A stretch of DNA of 64,000 nucleotides from Prevotella sp. E9-3 (GCF_022024015.1 NZ_CP091786.1:1-64000); one strand, 5' to 3'; positions 52,965 to 61,920 are shown, numbered from the stretch's first letter. Made by a program: numbers and translations. Notes: generated by a model not told the origin, from the letters alone.

Positions 52965-53841
52965 CGGCAAAGTGTCACATTTATCATCAAATCATTAGCA
53001 GTTTAATTTTAAAATAACACGCAAACTTACAATTTGTGAAATATTAAAATAGAAAACTTATAAATTAAAACTTTCCCCTCCACTTTTTCTGCATGATTGA
53101 AAGAACGGTTCGGAAAACACTCTCTGCAACAAACTCTTATTCTTTCAACCAGGCAGTCTATCTATCGTCAGATTGCTATGCAACTCGATATTATGAAGCA
53201 TCTTAAATGAAAGCAAGCTCTTTTGATCCAATCCCTTACTTTCTTATTTTAAAACGACGGATTTTTTACGACCACAGATTGCACGGATTGCACGGATTTT
53301 TATAAGATTTTCCTTTTCGATTTTCCGTCAGATTTTGAGGAGTGCAACGACGACCCATAGTTTTATGGGCGCTCCGCTTAAAATCTGCCGAAAAATCTGT
53401 TTTTAAAATCTCCACCACTGCGCAGCGGTTTTCCAGGACCGTAGGTCCGATGTTTTTCATTTTGTAAGAAATGGGTATTTTATGGTTTTTGTTTAAATAT
53501 CCGTTCCATCCGTTTCATCCGTGTTCGTAAAAAAAAGAGATTTTCCTTTTAGATTTTTCTCCTCTTTTTCCATCTTTTTCTCTCTCATTCTCTTCCTTCT
53601 TTTTTTTCGAAAATCAAGACAAATAAAAATCTCAATCTAGAACGGGACCCCCTCGCTTTTAGAGCGGACCCCCCTTGTTCTGGCCCCTCCATCTGTACCA
53701 TCCCCCCATATCTTGGAGCTGAAAAATACCTATTTTCCCCCTTTTTTCCTACTTTTTTATAGAAAAATGCATGTTTTGGCGCACTTTTTCTTGAAAGCAT
53801 GGAATTGCCATAACAGCTATGGTGAAATAGCCCTTTTCTTA

Positions 53842-53985
53842 CACCATAACTGAACGTCTGCTATACTGCAACTGAACGGTGGTTGCATCGCAACTGAATG
53901 GCAGTTGCATTTCAACTGAATGGTGGTTGCATTGCAATAGAACGGTGGTTGCGGTATAGTAGAAGTTCCATTGCGGCATCATAGA
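53842..53985. repeat. 22-bp tandem repeat array with terminal hairpin
   Basis: Four to five units of the type TGCATTTCAACTGAATGGTGGT, then the inverted repeat GTAGAAGTTC/GAACTTCTAC. Same architecture as 33173-33336. Confidence 0.85.
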
Positions 53986-54251
53986 ACTTCTACAACAGAA
54001 GTATCTCAGAAGAATATCAACATTCTCTCAAACGCTTGATATTCAGATAGTTCTAAAAATAGCCCAGGCCCTTCAAAACTCGCGTATTTCCGTCCCATTT
54101 CCCGTTTGCTGAATTTGGCGCGAGTTTTGAGCCCAGTAAGCAAGAAAAATAACGATAAAAAGCGCTTCAAATTGGTGTCTTTTTCGGTAAATCGAAAAAG
54201 TCATGAGGACAGTTGGTCGATATCTCTAAGAGACTCTCTCATAAATCATCT

Positions 54252-54386
54252 TCATATCTTTTGCCGCTGCTGCAGCCCCAGCACTTTGTTGATAATCGGA
54301 TCCATATAACGGGAAAAAAGCTCTCTTACGTGAAATATTCCTCCAAAAGGAGTGACTTTCTCAGATTTTAGTTGTATCTTTGCCAT
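54252..54386 (-). pseudogene. IS1380-like transposase N-terminal remnant
   Basis: About 44 codons starting MAKIQLKSEKVTPFGGIF and ending before a stop. The phrase KSEKxTPFGGIF is the start I know from IS1380-family transposases of Bacteroidales. Everything beyond about LGLQQ is missing. The AAG-ATA-CAA codons create, on the other strand, a TATCTTTG box (54375-54382) that could serve the alpha-galactosidase gene. Confidence 0.6.
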
Positions 54387-54492
54387 GTCATTGATGATTT
54401 TGCTTGTCTTGAATTGCAGCACTAAGGTAAGTGAAATATCTGACTTATAAAAGCTATTAACTAAAGTGCTGTGGAATCTAGCCATAACTACA

Positions 54493-56991
54493 ATGAAAAA
54501 ACTTACACTAATCCTTCTGACCATGCTCCTGTCTTGCAACTTTGCAAAGGCACAATCAGACGAGTCGATGGCCACTTTCCGCACATGGGCTGCGACACCG
54601 CCTATGGGATGGAATTCATGGGACTGCTACTATAGCAGCGTGACGGAGAAAGAGGTGCTGCAAAATGCACAATATCTTGTAGACAACGACCTGGTGCGCC
54701 ATGGCTGGGAGTATGTGGTCGTGGACATTCGCTGGTATTGCAACCACCCATCGCTGGGCGGCGGCAACTACAATCAGCGTGGCGACCAAGACTACGTGCT
54801 CGATGAGTATGGACGCTATCTGCCTTCGCCCACCCGTTTCCCGTCCTGCATGGTAGGAGGAAAGAACATGGGATTCAGGGCTCTGGCCGACAAGATTCAC
54901 CAAATGGGGCTGAAGTTTGGCATACACATCATGCGAGGCGTGCCCAAGAACGTGGTGGGCTCTAACTACAAGTTGAAGGGCAGTGAGCAGACGCCATGGA
55001 GCCAGGTGTACGAAGGCACCACATCGCCTTGCACATGGCTGAAGGACAATCTGCTGGTGCGCAACAACGCGGCCGGCCAGCAGTACTACAACTCGATTAT
55101 GGACCTTTATGCCGAATGGGGCGTTGACTTCCTGAAGATCGATGACCTGAGCCGCCCCTTCTACACCGATGAGATTCACATGATTCGCAAGGCCATTGAC
55201 CAGACGAGCCGTCCCATTGTGCTCTCACTTTCGCCTGGCAAAACAAAGTATGAGTATGCCGAGGAATGCCTGCAAAACGCCAACATGTGGCGCATGATGG
55301 ACGACCTCTGGGACAACTGGTCGCACGTGGACGCTGTGTTCAACGAAGCCCATGCTTGGGAGAACATCACCCGACCCGGCAACTACGCCGACTGCGACAT
55401 GCTGCCCCTGGGGCAGATTGCCATGACCGTGGCCGATGCTGGCTACACCGCAGCCGACAAGGGCCGATGGACCAACCTTTCGCAGAACGAACAACTCACG
55501 ATGATGACGCTTTGGGGCATTTGCCACTCGCCACTGTTCTTTGGCGGCGAGATGACCAAGAACGACGCCTTCACCCTGTCGCTGCTGAACAACGAGGAAT
55601 ATCATCAAATGCACAAATACGGACAGGATGCCCATCAGCTGTGGGCCGACGAAGATCTGGGCCGCGTGGTATGGACATCACACATTGGCGACACTCGCTT
55701 TCTGGCCATGTTTCAGCGCAACGACAACCGATGGATTGTGGGACAGAAAGCGCTCTACAAAAGCGAGACTGTGGCCTACACCACTGACGGGCACGCTGTA
55801 GACGTGGACGTTGAATGGCCTAAAGGCTCGAAGACGTTGGTACTGGTGGTTGACGACGGTGGCGACAACTTCAACTATGACCATGGTGACTGGATCAACC
55901 CCACACTTGTGCTGAGCAATGGCACTGAGGTGGAACTTACGGGCAAATTCAAAACGCGACAGTACACCAAGTCATACTTCAACCGTGTGTATGAAAACAA
56001 GAACGTTGACAATGGCGGAAAGATGAAGGTGCTGGGCACTGCCTACGACCGTGGCTTCTCTACCGATGCCAATGCGGCTATCTTCTTCCAAATACCCGAC
56101 ACAATGGATGTGGTGCGATTCCGTGCCATGGCCGCTGCCGACGATTCGGGCATTGGACAGACGGGAGCAACCACCTCGCTGCGTTTCCTGGTGTTCGATC
56201 AGAACCCCTTGACCGACGAGCAGGACAATGCAGCTGCACGCTCAGGTCTCATCAGTCGCACTGGCACCAAGAGCAAGATGCTGGAGGCCGACATTACGGG
56301 GGCTGAACAGCTGAAGATTGTTGTGAGCAACTGGGGTGACGGCTTTGCTTATGACCGTGCCAACCTGATTGATCCTGTGCTGATTGATGCCAACGGCAAC
56401 GAAACATCGCTCACCACGCTGAAGCAGACTTCTTACTCGGCTGAATGGGGCACCCTGCATGTGAACAAGAATGTGGAGGGTGCAACGCTGCGCGTTGACG
56501 GCAAATCCTACAACACAGGACTGGGAATGAATGCCCAGTGCACGCTGATCTACGATCTGCCCACGGGCCACAATTACAAGACGCTGCGCGCGCTGTGTGG
56601 CTACGACTCGTCGTGCGACACCGACAACACATCGTCGACAGGCACCACGATGGAGTTCATCTTCTACGTAAGCAAGAAAGCCCCCTATGTCGTAGACCTC
56701 ACCCAACTGGGCTACGGTGCAGGCGAAGCAGTGCCCGTGCACGACGTATGGACTGGCGAAGACCTGGGCACCGCAACTGGCAGCATCAGTACCTCTGTGC
56801 CCACACATGGCGTGAAGCTGCTGCGCCTGGGCAACAAGGTTGAAACGGGCATCGACGATGCACCGCAGAGCTCAGCCAACAGCCACTTCACAAAGACCAA
56901 CACAGCCTACACGCTTACGGGTCAACCTGTGGTTACGCCTTCGAAAGGCATCTACATCATCAACAACAAGAAGATGGTGGTAGCAAAATAA
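54493..56991 (+). CDS. GH27 alpha-galactosidase with NPCBM-like modules and sorting-type tail
   Basis: 832 residues from ATG 54493 (MKKLTLILLTMLLSCNFAKAQS, a normal signal peptide); the ATG at 54466 adds nine non-signal residues. GH27 barrel: TPPMGWNSWDCYY near 35, VVVDIRWYC, the nucleophile Asp in DFLKIDDLSRP near 210, and a C-terminal beta domain. Two NPCBM-like modules follow (each with a KxLxxxAxxDxS-type region, around 480-600 and 640-760). The tail (805-832, YTLTGQPV...KGIYIINNKK) matches the CotH fusion and the 13884 protein. It releases terminal alpha-galactose from galactomannan or raffinose-type sugars. Confidence 0.92.
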   Translation: MKKLTLILLTMLLSCNFAKAQSDESMATFRTWAATPPMGWNSWDCYYSSVTEKEVLQNAQYLVDNDLVRHGWEYVVVDIRWYCNHPSLGGGNYNQRGDQDYVLDEYGRYLPSPTRFPSCMVGGKNMGFRALADKIHQMGLKFGIHIMRGVPKNVVGSNYKLKGSEQTPWSQVYEGTTSPCTWLKDNLLVRNNAAGQQYYNSIMDLYAEWGVDFLKIDDLSRPFYTDEIHMIRKAIDQTSRPIVLSLSPGKTKYEYAEECLQNANMWRMMDDLWDNWSHVDAVFNEAHAWENITRPGNYADCDMLPLGQIAMTVADAGYTAADKGRWTNLSQNEQLTMMTLWGICHSPLFFGGEMTKNDAFTLSLLNNEEYHQMHKYGQDAHQLWADEDLGRVVWTSHIGDTRFLAMFQRNDNRWIVGQKALYKSETVAYTTDGHAVDVDVEWPKGSKTLVLVVDDGGDNFNYDHGDWINPTLVLSNGTEVELTGKFKTRQYTKSYFNRVYENKNVDNGGKMKVLGTAYDRGFSTDANAAIFFQIPDTMDVVRFRAMAAADDSGIGQTGATTSLRFLVFDQNPLTDEQDNAAARSGLISRTGTKSKMLEADITGAEQLKIVVSNWGDGFAYDRANLIDPVLIDANGNETSLTTLKQTSYSAEWGTLHVNKNVEGATLRVDGKSYNTGLGMNAQCTLIYDLPTGHNYKTLRALCGYDSSCDTDNTSSTGTTMEFIFYVSKKAPYVVDLTQLGYGAGEAVPVHDVWTGEDLGTATGSISTSVPTHGVKLLRLGNKVETGIDDAPQSSANSHFTKTNTAYTLTGQPVVTPSKGIYIINNKKMVVAK

Positions 56992-57047
56992 TTTCACCCC
57001 ACCTATTTTTATTATATGTAAGCGTCGATTATAATAACAAATAAAAA

Positions 57048-57089
57048 CAAGGAAAACAAATAGTGCCACTTTGTTTTCCTTGTTTTTTT
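57048..57089 (+). terminator. Terminator of the alpha-galactosidase gene
   Basis: Perfect 13-bp arms CAAGGAAAACAAA and TTTGTTTTCCTTG, then seven T. Confidence 0.9.
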
Positions 57090-57141
57090 ATTCGACTTCC
57101 CTGTTGCCTGAAGCAAAGCTTGCCTCAACAACAAAAAAAAG

Positions 57142-57261
57142 GACTTCTGGTATACAACCCAATGGGACAATGATACCAATTTGTATGAAGATCAATTAGG
57201 ATGGAGAGAGGCAAATCGAGTGGATTTTACTAAAAAAGGTTGTAATGTTACAACCATTTGA
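57142..57261 (+). pseudogene. Possible 3' gene remnant
   Basis: 39 uninterrupted codons ending in TGA, starting DFWYTTQWDNDTN. The composition looks protein-like (many W, Y, D, N), but no start, RBS or family is visible. It may be the tail of a lost gene. Confidence 0.3.
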
Positions 57262-57271
57262 AAATGTTTTG

Positions 57272-57279
57272 TATCTTTG
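57272..57279 (+). promoter_or_regulatory. -7 promoter element for the Fic gene
   Basis: TATCTTTG, 107 bp upstream of the ATG. The leader holds the 14-bp palindrome GAGAACATGTTCTC (57318-57331) inside a larger GCGAG/CTCGC inverted repeat, a possible operator or hairpin. Confidence 0.55.
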
Positions 57280-57385
57280 CAGCATGATAACTGCGAGAAT
57301 GCTCCCGCTCGGCAAATGAGAACATGTTCTCTTTGCACTCGCTTAATCGCATCTTTGTGACGTTAATATAATATATTGTGACCGT

Positions 57386-58453
57386 ATGAAGTATCTGAAT
57401 ATTAAGAAAGCATTGGCAGCATGGCAAAATTTACAACCATTGTCTGAAAAAGACAGGGATAGACTTAGCCGTCGTTTCACTGTGGACTTCAATTACAATA
57501 GCAATCATATTGAAGGTAATACCCTGACTTATGGTCAGACGGAAATCCTGTTGCTATTTGGTAAGGTAATTGGCGAGGCTGATGTGCGTGATGTACAGGA
57601 GATGACAGCGAGTAACGTTGGACTTCGTATGATGTCTGAAGAGGCATCAGTGAAGGAGGTTCCGCTAACACAGAACTTTATCCGGACGTTACATAAAACC
57701 TTGCTACGTGAGGACTATACTGTCTATCGAGAGCTTCCTGAGGGTGTACAAACAAGCTATGTCATCCATGCGGGACAATATAAGACTCGCCCCAACAGTG
57801 TCATCACTCGCTATGGCGACCGATTCGAATACGCCTCACCAGAGGAAACTCCTAGTTTGATGACAGATTTGGTGGACTGGTATAACATGGCTGAGCAGGA
57901 AGGAAAACTTTCTCCAGTTGAGTTAGCTGCACTATTCCACTACAGATACATCCGTATTCACCCATTTGAGGATGGAAATGGACGTATAGCCCGACTGATG
58001 GTAAACTTTATTCTTACTCGTCACGATTATCCGATGATTGTAGTGCGCAGTCGTAAAAAGAGTGAGTATTTAGAGGCTTTACATCAGACTGATATGGAAG
58101 TCGGCCCAGTACCTGCTGATGGTGCACATGCTGATATTAAGGACATCAAACCGTTCTTGAAATACTTCAATGAACTGGTAGCTACAGAGGTATATAATGA
58201 TGTACTCTTTGTGAGTGAAAAGGATGAAAATGTGTGGTGGTATGATGGAGAACGGATAGCTTTCCGTACACCTAACTATACTAAAATACTGAATGCTATG
58301 CGAACACAACCTACGCTTACATTGGCTGATATGAAAGAAATAACTGGCATCAGTATCGCCGCTATTCAAAAACTCCTTGACCAACTGATTCAGAAGAAGT
58401 ATGCTGAACGTGGAGAAAAGGATGGTAGTTGGAGAGTGTTTATGACACAATAA
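57386..58453 (+). CDS. Fic domain protein (AMPylase-like) with N-terminal inhibitory motif
   Basis: 355 residues. The Fic core HPFEDGNGRIAR begins at about residue 192, intact for nucleotide transfer to a target hydroxyl. The inhibitory motif S/TxxxE(G/N) is present as S39-N-H-I-E43-G44 in the N-terminal helix, so this is a class II enzyme held inactive in cis. A C-terminal winged-helix-like region (about 295-355, LTLADMKEITGISIAAIQKLLDQL) may bind DNA, perhaps its own promoter. No separate antitoxin gene is adjacent. Targets are unknown. Confidence 0.9.
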   Translation: MKYLNIKKALAAWQNLQPLSEKDRDRLSRRFTVDFNYNSNHIEGNTLTYGQTEILLLFGKVIGEADVRDVQEMTASNVGLRMMSEEASVKEVPLTQNFIRTLHKTLLREDYTVYRELPEGVQTSYVIHAGQYKTRPNSVITRYGDRFEYASPEETPSLMTDLVDWYNMAEQEGKLSPVELAALFHYRYIRIHPFEDGNGRIARLMVNFILTRHDYPMIVVRSRKKSEYLEALHQTDMEVGPVPADGAHADIKDIKPFLKYFNELVATEVYNDVLFVSEKDENVWWYDGERIAFRTPNYTKILNAMRTQPTLTLADMKEITGISIAAIQKLLDQLIQKKYAERGEKDGSWRVFMTQ

Positions 58454-58546
58454 GTAATGTAAGATGCTGAGTATACTAACGATATACAATTCCTCTTGAA
58501 TCCCGCCATTTAATTGATCAAACGTTATTTAAAAGTGTATAATAAT

Positions 58547-58660
58547 ATGCAAAAGAAAACTTTTGTTACTATTCTGTTCTCTCTGCTTACAATTTTTGCA
58601 TCTGGACAAATTAAATCGGAAGTATCTGAGACAGTAGAACTGATTAATGTTCTTCACAGA
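58547..58660 (+). pseudogene. 5' fragment of a DUF4932-like secreted protein gene
   Basis: MQKKTFVTILFSLLTIFASGQ is a clean signal peptide, followed by IKSEVSETVELINVLHR. This resembles the start of DUF4932 proteins (EVSETVELxxxLSR). The match stops at about 58655, exactly where the convergent BASS gene ends (58661). The downstream open frame is the antisense of that gene. Most of the gene is lost by a deletion or rearrangement. Confidence 0.6.
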
Positions 58661-59587
58661 TCATGCTTTCCTGGCAAACCAGCGGGCGATGACGGCTCCG
58701 CTCAGGTTGTGCCATACGCTGAAGATGGCACCGGGAATAGTGGCCATGGGGTAGGTGGCGAAATGGAGTGTTGCAAGACTGCTGGCCAGACCGGAGTTCT
58801 GCATGCCTACCTCGATGGCAACAGCACGGCGCTTGGCAGTGGTCATGCCCAACAGGCGGCTGATGAGATAGCCAAACGATAGTCCGCAGAGGTTGTGAAG
58901 AATGACCACGGCAATGATAACGGTTCCACCCGATAGCAGTTTTGAGGCATTGGCGGCAATGATGATGGCTACGATGGTGCAGATGACTACCGATGAAAGA
59001 GCAGGGAGATAATCGACGGCACGCTCGGTTTGACGGGGCCACAACTGTTTTACCGCCAAACCGGCTACGATGGGCAGAATGACCACCCAAAGAATACTGA
59101 GGAACATACTCACCACATCGACATCGACCGATTTTCCTGCCAACAGCCATACCAACAGGGGTGTCAGCAGCGGGGCCAAGAGGGTGGAGACGCCCGTCAT
59201 GCCTACACTCAGGGCCAGATCGCCTTTGGCCAGATAGGTGATCACGTTGGAGGCGGTACCTCCCGGACAGCAGCCTACGAGTATCACGCCTACGGCCAGT
59301 GCCTCGTCGAGCGAGAAAATCTTGCCGAGCGCCCAGGCTAAAAGGGGCATCACCGTGAACTGTGCCAGACAACCTATGATGACATCCTTCGGGCGACTGA
59401 ACACAATGCGGAAATCTTCCAGGTGGAGGGTGAGTCCCATACCAAACATCACTAGTCCCAACAGGGGATTGATGACCGTGGGCTTTATCTGTCCCAGTAC
59501 TTCGGGCCACATCAGTGCGGCTATCGATACCACCAGCACCAGAATGCCCATATAGTCGGCTATGAATTTGCAGATATTCTTCATCAT
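58661..59587 (-). CDS. Bile acid:sodium symporter (BASS) family transporter
   Basis: 308 residues, nine to ten membrane helices. Family motifs: NPLLGLVMFGMGLTL near 41-55, GCCPGGTASNVITYLAKGDLALSV near 106-130, and EVGMQNSGLASSLA near 257-270. It probably moves an organic anion with sodium; pantoate, bile acid or keto-acid substrates occur in the family. The 3' end abuts a rearrangement (58547-58660). Confidence 0.9.
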   Translation of the reverse strand: MMKNICKFIADYMGILVLVVSIAALMWPEVLGQIKPTVINPLLGLVMFGMGLTLHLEDFRIVFSRPKDVIIGCLAQFTVMPLLAWALGKIFSLDEALAVGVILVGCCPGGTASNVITYLAKGDLALSVGMTGVSTLLAPLLTPLLVWLLAGKSVDVDVVSMFLSILWVVILPIVAGLAVKQLWPRQTERAVDYLPALSSVVICTIVAIIIAANASKLLSGGTVIIAVVILHNLCGLSFGYLISRLLGMTTAKRRAVAIEVGMQNSGLASSLATLHFATYPMATIPGAIFSVWHNLSGAVIARWFARKA

Positions 59588-59689
59588 GGCGGCAAAGATA
59601 CAACATTTTATACGAACAACGGATTCCGAAGACTGTTTTTTTCGTCTGCGAAATCCGTTGAACTGTTTTTATATAAAAAGGAAATCAGA

Positions 59690-60958
59690 TTATTTTCCTG
59701 CCCATTTAGCTATTCTGTTCAGAGCCTCGTCGGTCTGTTCGTGACTGCCGAAAGCGGTGAAACGCACATAGCCTTCGCCCGACGGTCCGAAGCCCACACC
59801 CGGCGTGCACACCACGTTGGCTCCATAGAGCAGTTCCTCGAAGAACTGCCACGACTTACTGCGGTTGGTGTTGCGAATGTTGCTGAGGCTGTCAACGGTA
59901 GGTGTCTTCATCCAGATATAAGGAGCATTCTCGCCTCCGTAGCACTCAAAACCGAGACCGCGGAAGGTGTCGAGCATCTTGCTTGCATTCTCCATATAGT
60001 AGTTGATGGTCTGTTGCACCTGCTCTTTTCCTTCAGGCGTGTAGATAGCCTCGGCGGCACGCTGTGAGATATAGCTGGTGCCGTTGAACTTGGTTGACTG
60101 TCGGCGGTTCCACAGTGGATTGAGTGGGATGCGCTCGCCCGTCAGCGTGGCGGCCGTCAAATCCTTGGGAACGATGGTATAGCCACAGCGTACACCCGTG
60201 AAGCCGGCCGTCTTAGAGTACGAGTGGAACTCGATGGCGCACTTGCGGGCACCACGAATCTCGTAGATAGAGTGGGGAATCTCCGGATCCTTAATATAAG
60301 CCTGATAGGCTGCATCGTAGAAGATGAGCGTGTCGTTCTTCAGTGCGTAGTTCACCCACTTGCGCAGTTCCTGTTTCGAGATAACGGTACCCGTGGGGTT
60401 GTTGGGGAAACAGAGGTAGATAACATCTACGCGGCGGTCGGGCAACTTTGGCACGAATCCGTTCTCGGCCGTGCAGGGCATGTATATTACATTCGACCAG
60501 CGGCCGTCCTCGCCTTTCACACCGGCACGGCCAATCATCACGTTTGAGTCGATATATACGGGGTAGATAGGATCGGTAACGCCGATGGAGTTGTCCCAGC
60601 GAATCAGTTCCTGAATATTTCCCGTGTCGCTCTTCGCACCGTCGTTGACAAAAATCTCGTCAATGTCCAGATGAATGCCGCGGGGCAGGAAGTCGTTCTT
60701 CAGAATGGCCTCGCGCAGAAAATCATAGCCCTGTTCAGGACCATATCCGCGAAAACCCTGACGGGTAGCCATCTCGTCGGCAGCACGGTGAATGGCGTTA
60801 ATAACGGCGGGGCACAGCGGTTGGGTCACATCGCCAATGCCCAGCGAGATGACGTCGGCCTTGGGGTGCATCACCTTGAAGGCGTTCACCTTCTTGGCAA
60901 TGTCGGCAAACAGGTAGTTGTTGGGGAGTTTAAGAAAGTGGTCGTTTACTAATGCCAT
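59690..60958 (-). CDS. dapL: LL-diaminopimelate aminotransferase
   Basis: Converts tetrahydrodipicolinate to LL-diaminopimelate in one PLP-dependent step, bypassing the succinylase and acetylase routes. 422 residues. Start region NNYLFADIAKKVNAF and GIGDVTQPLCPAVI. The PLP Lys is in HSYSKTAGFTGVRCGYT near 247; PNNPTGT near 190. It lies directly downstream of dapF, so the two consecutive enzymes of meso-DAP synthesis are in one operon. Confidence 0.96.
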   Translation of the reverse strand: MALVNDHFLKLPNNYLFADIAKKVNAFKVMHPKADVISLGIGDVTQPLCPAVINAIHRAADEMATRQGFRGYGPEQGYDFLREAILKNDFLPRGIHLDIDEIFVNDGAKSDTGNIQELIRWDNSIGVTDPIYPVYIDSNVMIGRAGVKGEDGRWSNVIYMPCTAENGFVPKLPDRRVDVIYLCFPNNPTGTVISKQELRKWVNYALKNDTLIFYDAAYQAYIKDPEIPHSIYEIRGARKCAIEFHSYSKTAGFTGVRCGYTIVPKDLTAATLTGERIPLNPLWNRRQSTKFNGTSYISQRAAEAIYTPEGKEQVQQTINYYMENASKMLDTFRGLGFECYGGENAPYIWMKTPTVDSLSNIRNTNRSKSWQFFEELLYGANVVCTPGVGFGPSGEGYVRFTAFGSHEQTDEALNRIAKWAGK

Positions 60959-60960
60959 AT

Positions 60961-61000
60961 TTTTTCAATTCATAATTTATAATGCATAATTCATAATTCT
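60961..61000. repeat. AATTCATAATTTATAATGC short repeat
   Basis: Fills the dapF-dapL gap and runs into the dapF 3' end. Same family as 6750-6790. Confidence 0.6.
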
Positions 61001-61920
61001 ATTTCGCCGTCACAGACGAATTCTGCAGGACCAGTCATATATACGTGATTCTTTTTAAAAAATTGTGAACCAATTGTAGAATCTTTTTCACACCATTCAA
61101 TTTTTAAGGTTCCACCGTCCATCACGATTTGCGATGTTCGTCCGGCCCTACCGGTGACGCAGGCGGCAACAGCCGTGGCGCAAGCACCTGTTCCGCAGGC
61201 CAGGGTGATACCACTGCCACGTTCCCAAACACGGGTGCGGAAGGCCTCCCCCGATCCCTCCGAAGGGAGGGGAGTCGCAAACTCAATATTGCAGCGCTGA
61301 GGAAAGGCAGAATGGCGCTCGAGCTGAGGCCCTGTCTTACCCACCTGGTCTATATCGTCGGTGAAAATGACGTAGTGAGGGTTGCCCATGGAGACGAAGA
61401 GACTCTCCCCCGACCCCTCCCTGTGAGGGAGGGGAGTGGATAGACCTTTTGCAATTTGTGGGTTGAAGAGAGTTTCGTCTTCAAATACAGGCTCACCCAT
61501 ATCCACAGTAACGGATTCAACTATATTATTAACAATATGAAGATAGAGATTTTTAATCCCAGAGAGTGTCAACAAGCGTATTTCAGCTTCTTGGTAACCA
61601 CTCCCCTCCCTCACAGGGAGGGGTTGGGGGAGAGTCTTCTGGGGGAGAGTCTTTTCATACAAATACTTTCCGATGCACCTCGAGGCATTGCCGCACATCA
61701 TGGCCTCAGAGCCGTCGGCATTAAAGATACGCATGGAGAAGTCGGCCTCGGGTACAGGACTCTTGTCTATCAGCACCAGACCGTCGGAACCGATGCCTTT
61801 ATGGCGATCGCTCCATTTAATGGCTGCCTCGGCAGGATTGTCGATAGGGTGCTCCATGACATTGACATAGATATAGTCATTGCCACAGCCGTGCATCTTG
61901 GTGAAGGGAATCTTTTTCAT
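60991..61920 (-). CDS. dapF: Diaminopimelate epimerase with three palindrome-coded insertions
   Basis: Epimerises LL- to meso-diaminopimelate for lysine and peptidoglycan. 309 residues against about 265-275 usual. Both catalytic Cys are present: MCGNASRC (C76) and ACGTGAC (C242). Start motif [15 protein letters not shown] is intact. Three inserts share the phrase PLPxREGSG: about 92-110 ([12 protein letters not shown]), 160-175 ([14 protein letters not shown]) and 214-227 ([13 protein letters not shown]). Each is coded by a copy of the GC-rich palindrome. They fall on surface loops by comparison with the family, between the two Cys-bearing lobes. The gene is in the gltB-gltD-dapF-dapL order. 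Confidence 0.95.
   Translation of the reverse strand: MKKIPFTKMHGCGNDYIYVNVMEHPIDNPAEAAIKWSDRHKGIGSDGLVLIDKSPVPEADFSMRIFNADGSEAMMCGNASRCIGKYLYEKTLPQKTLPQPLPVREGSGYQEAEIRLLTLSGIKNLYLHIVNNIVESVTVDMGEPVFEDETLFNPQIAKGLSTPLPHREGSGESLFVSMGNPHYVIFTDDIDQVGKTGPQLERHSAFPQRCNIEFATPLPSEGSGEAFRTRVWERGSGITLACGTGACATAVAACVTGRAGRTSQIVMDGGTLKIEWCEKDSTIGSQFFKKNHVYMTGPAEFVCDGEIEL
61248..61280. repeat. GC-rich palindrome in dapF (copy 3)
   Basis: CCTCCCCCGATCCCTCC...GGAGGGGAGTCG, encoding [13 protein letters not shown]. Confidence 0.85.
61403..61441. repeat. GC-rich palindrome in dapF (copy 2)
   Basis: CTCTCCCCCGACCCCTCCCT then GTGAGGGAGGGGAGTGG, encoding [14 protein letters not shown]. Inverted relative to copy 1, 160 bp away. 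Confidence 0.88.
61599..61650. repeat. GC-rich palindrome in dapF (copy 1)
   Basis: CCACTCCCCTCCCTCACAGG with GGAGGGGTTGGGGGAGAGTC and a partial second tail, encoding [17 protein letters not shown]. Confidence 0.88.

Larger units (their letters stand above)
52913..54492. other. Long gene-poor region
   Basis: About 1.6 kb without a convincing gene. It holds the glnN promoter (52957-52964), ATTGCACGGATTGCACGG-type repeats (53275-53300), a polypyrimidine stretch (53570-53600), the 22-bp array (53842-53985), a 12-bp inverted repeat TCAAAACTCGCG (54073-54084 and 54119-54130) and an IS-like remnant (54252-54386). Short open frames here lack coding signs. Confidence 0.7.

Noticed and set aside
53130..53210. 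Phrase SIYRQIAMQLDI reminiscent of a GntR regulator start
   Set aside because: Only about 12 residues match, stops surround it and the preceding part is out of frame; could be chance.
53266..53460. Open frame of 64 codons on the minus strand
   Set aside because: It lies across GATTGCACGGATTGCACGG-type repeats and has no promoter, RBS or recognisable domain; probably chance.
53585..53800. Open frame of 71 codons on the minus strand in the gene-poor region
   Set aside because: Low complexity and polypyrimidine-derived, with no family signal or upstream promoter; not enough to call a gene.
54328..54343. Third parS-like site (TTACGTGAAAT)
   Set aside because: Only half of the palindrome is present; well below the two strong sites.
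58644..59606. 320-codon open frame on the same strand as the BASS transporter
   Set aside because: A different frame with Arg/His-rich, non-membrane composition; the transporter frame has the family motifs and helices.
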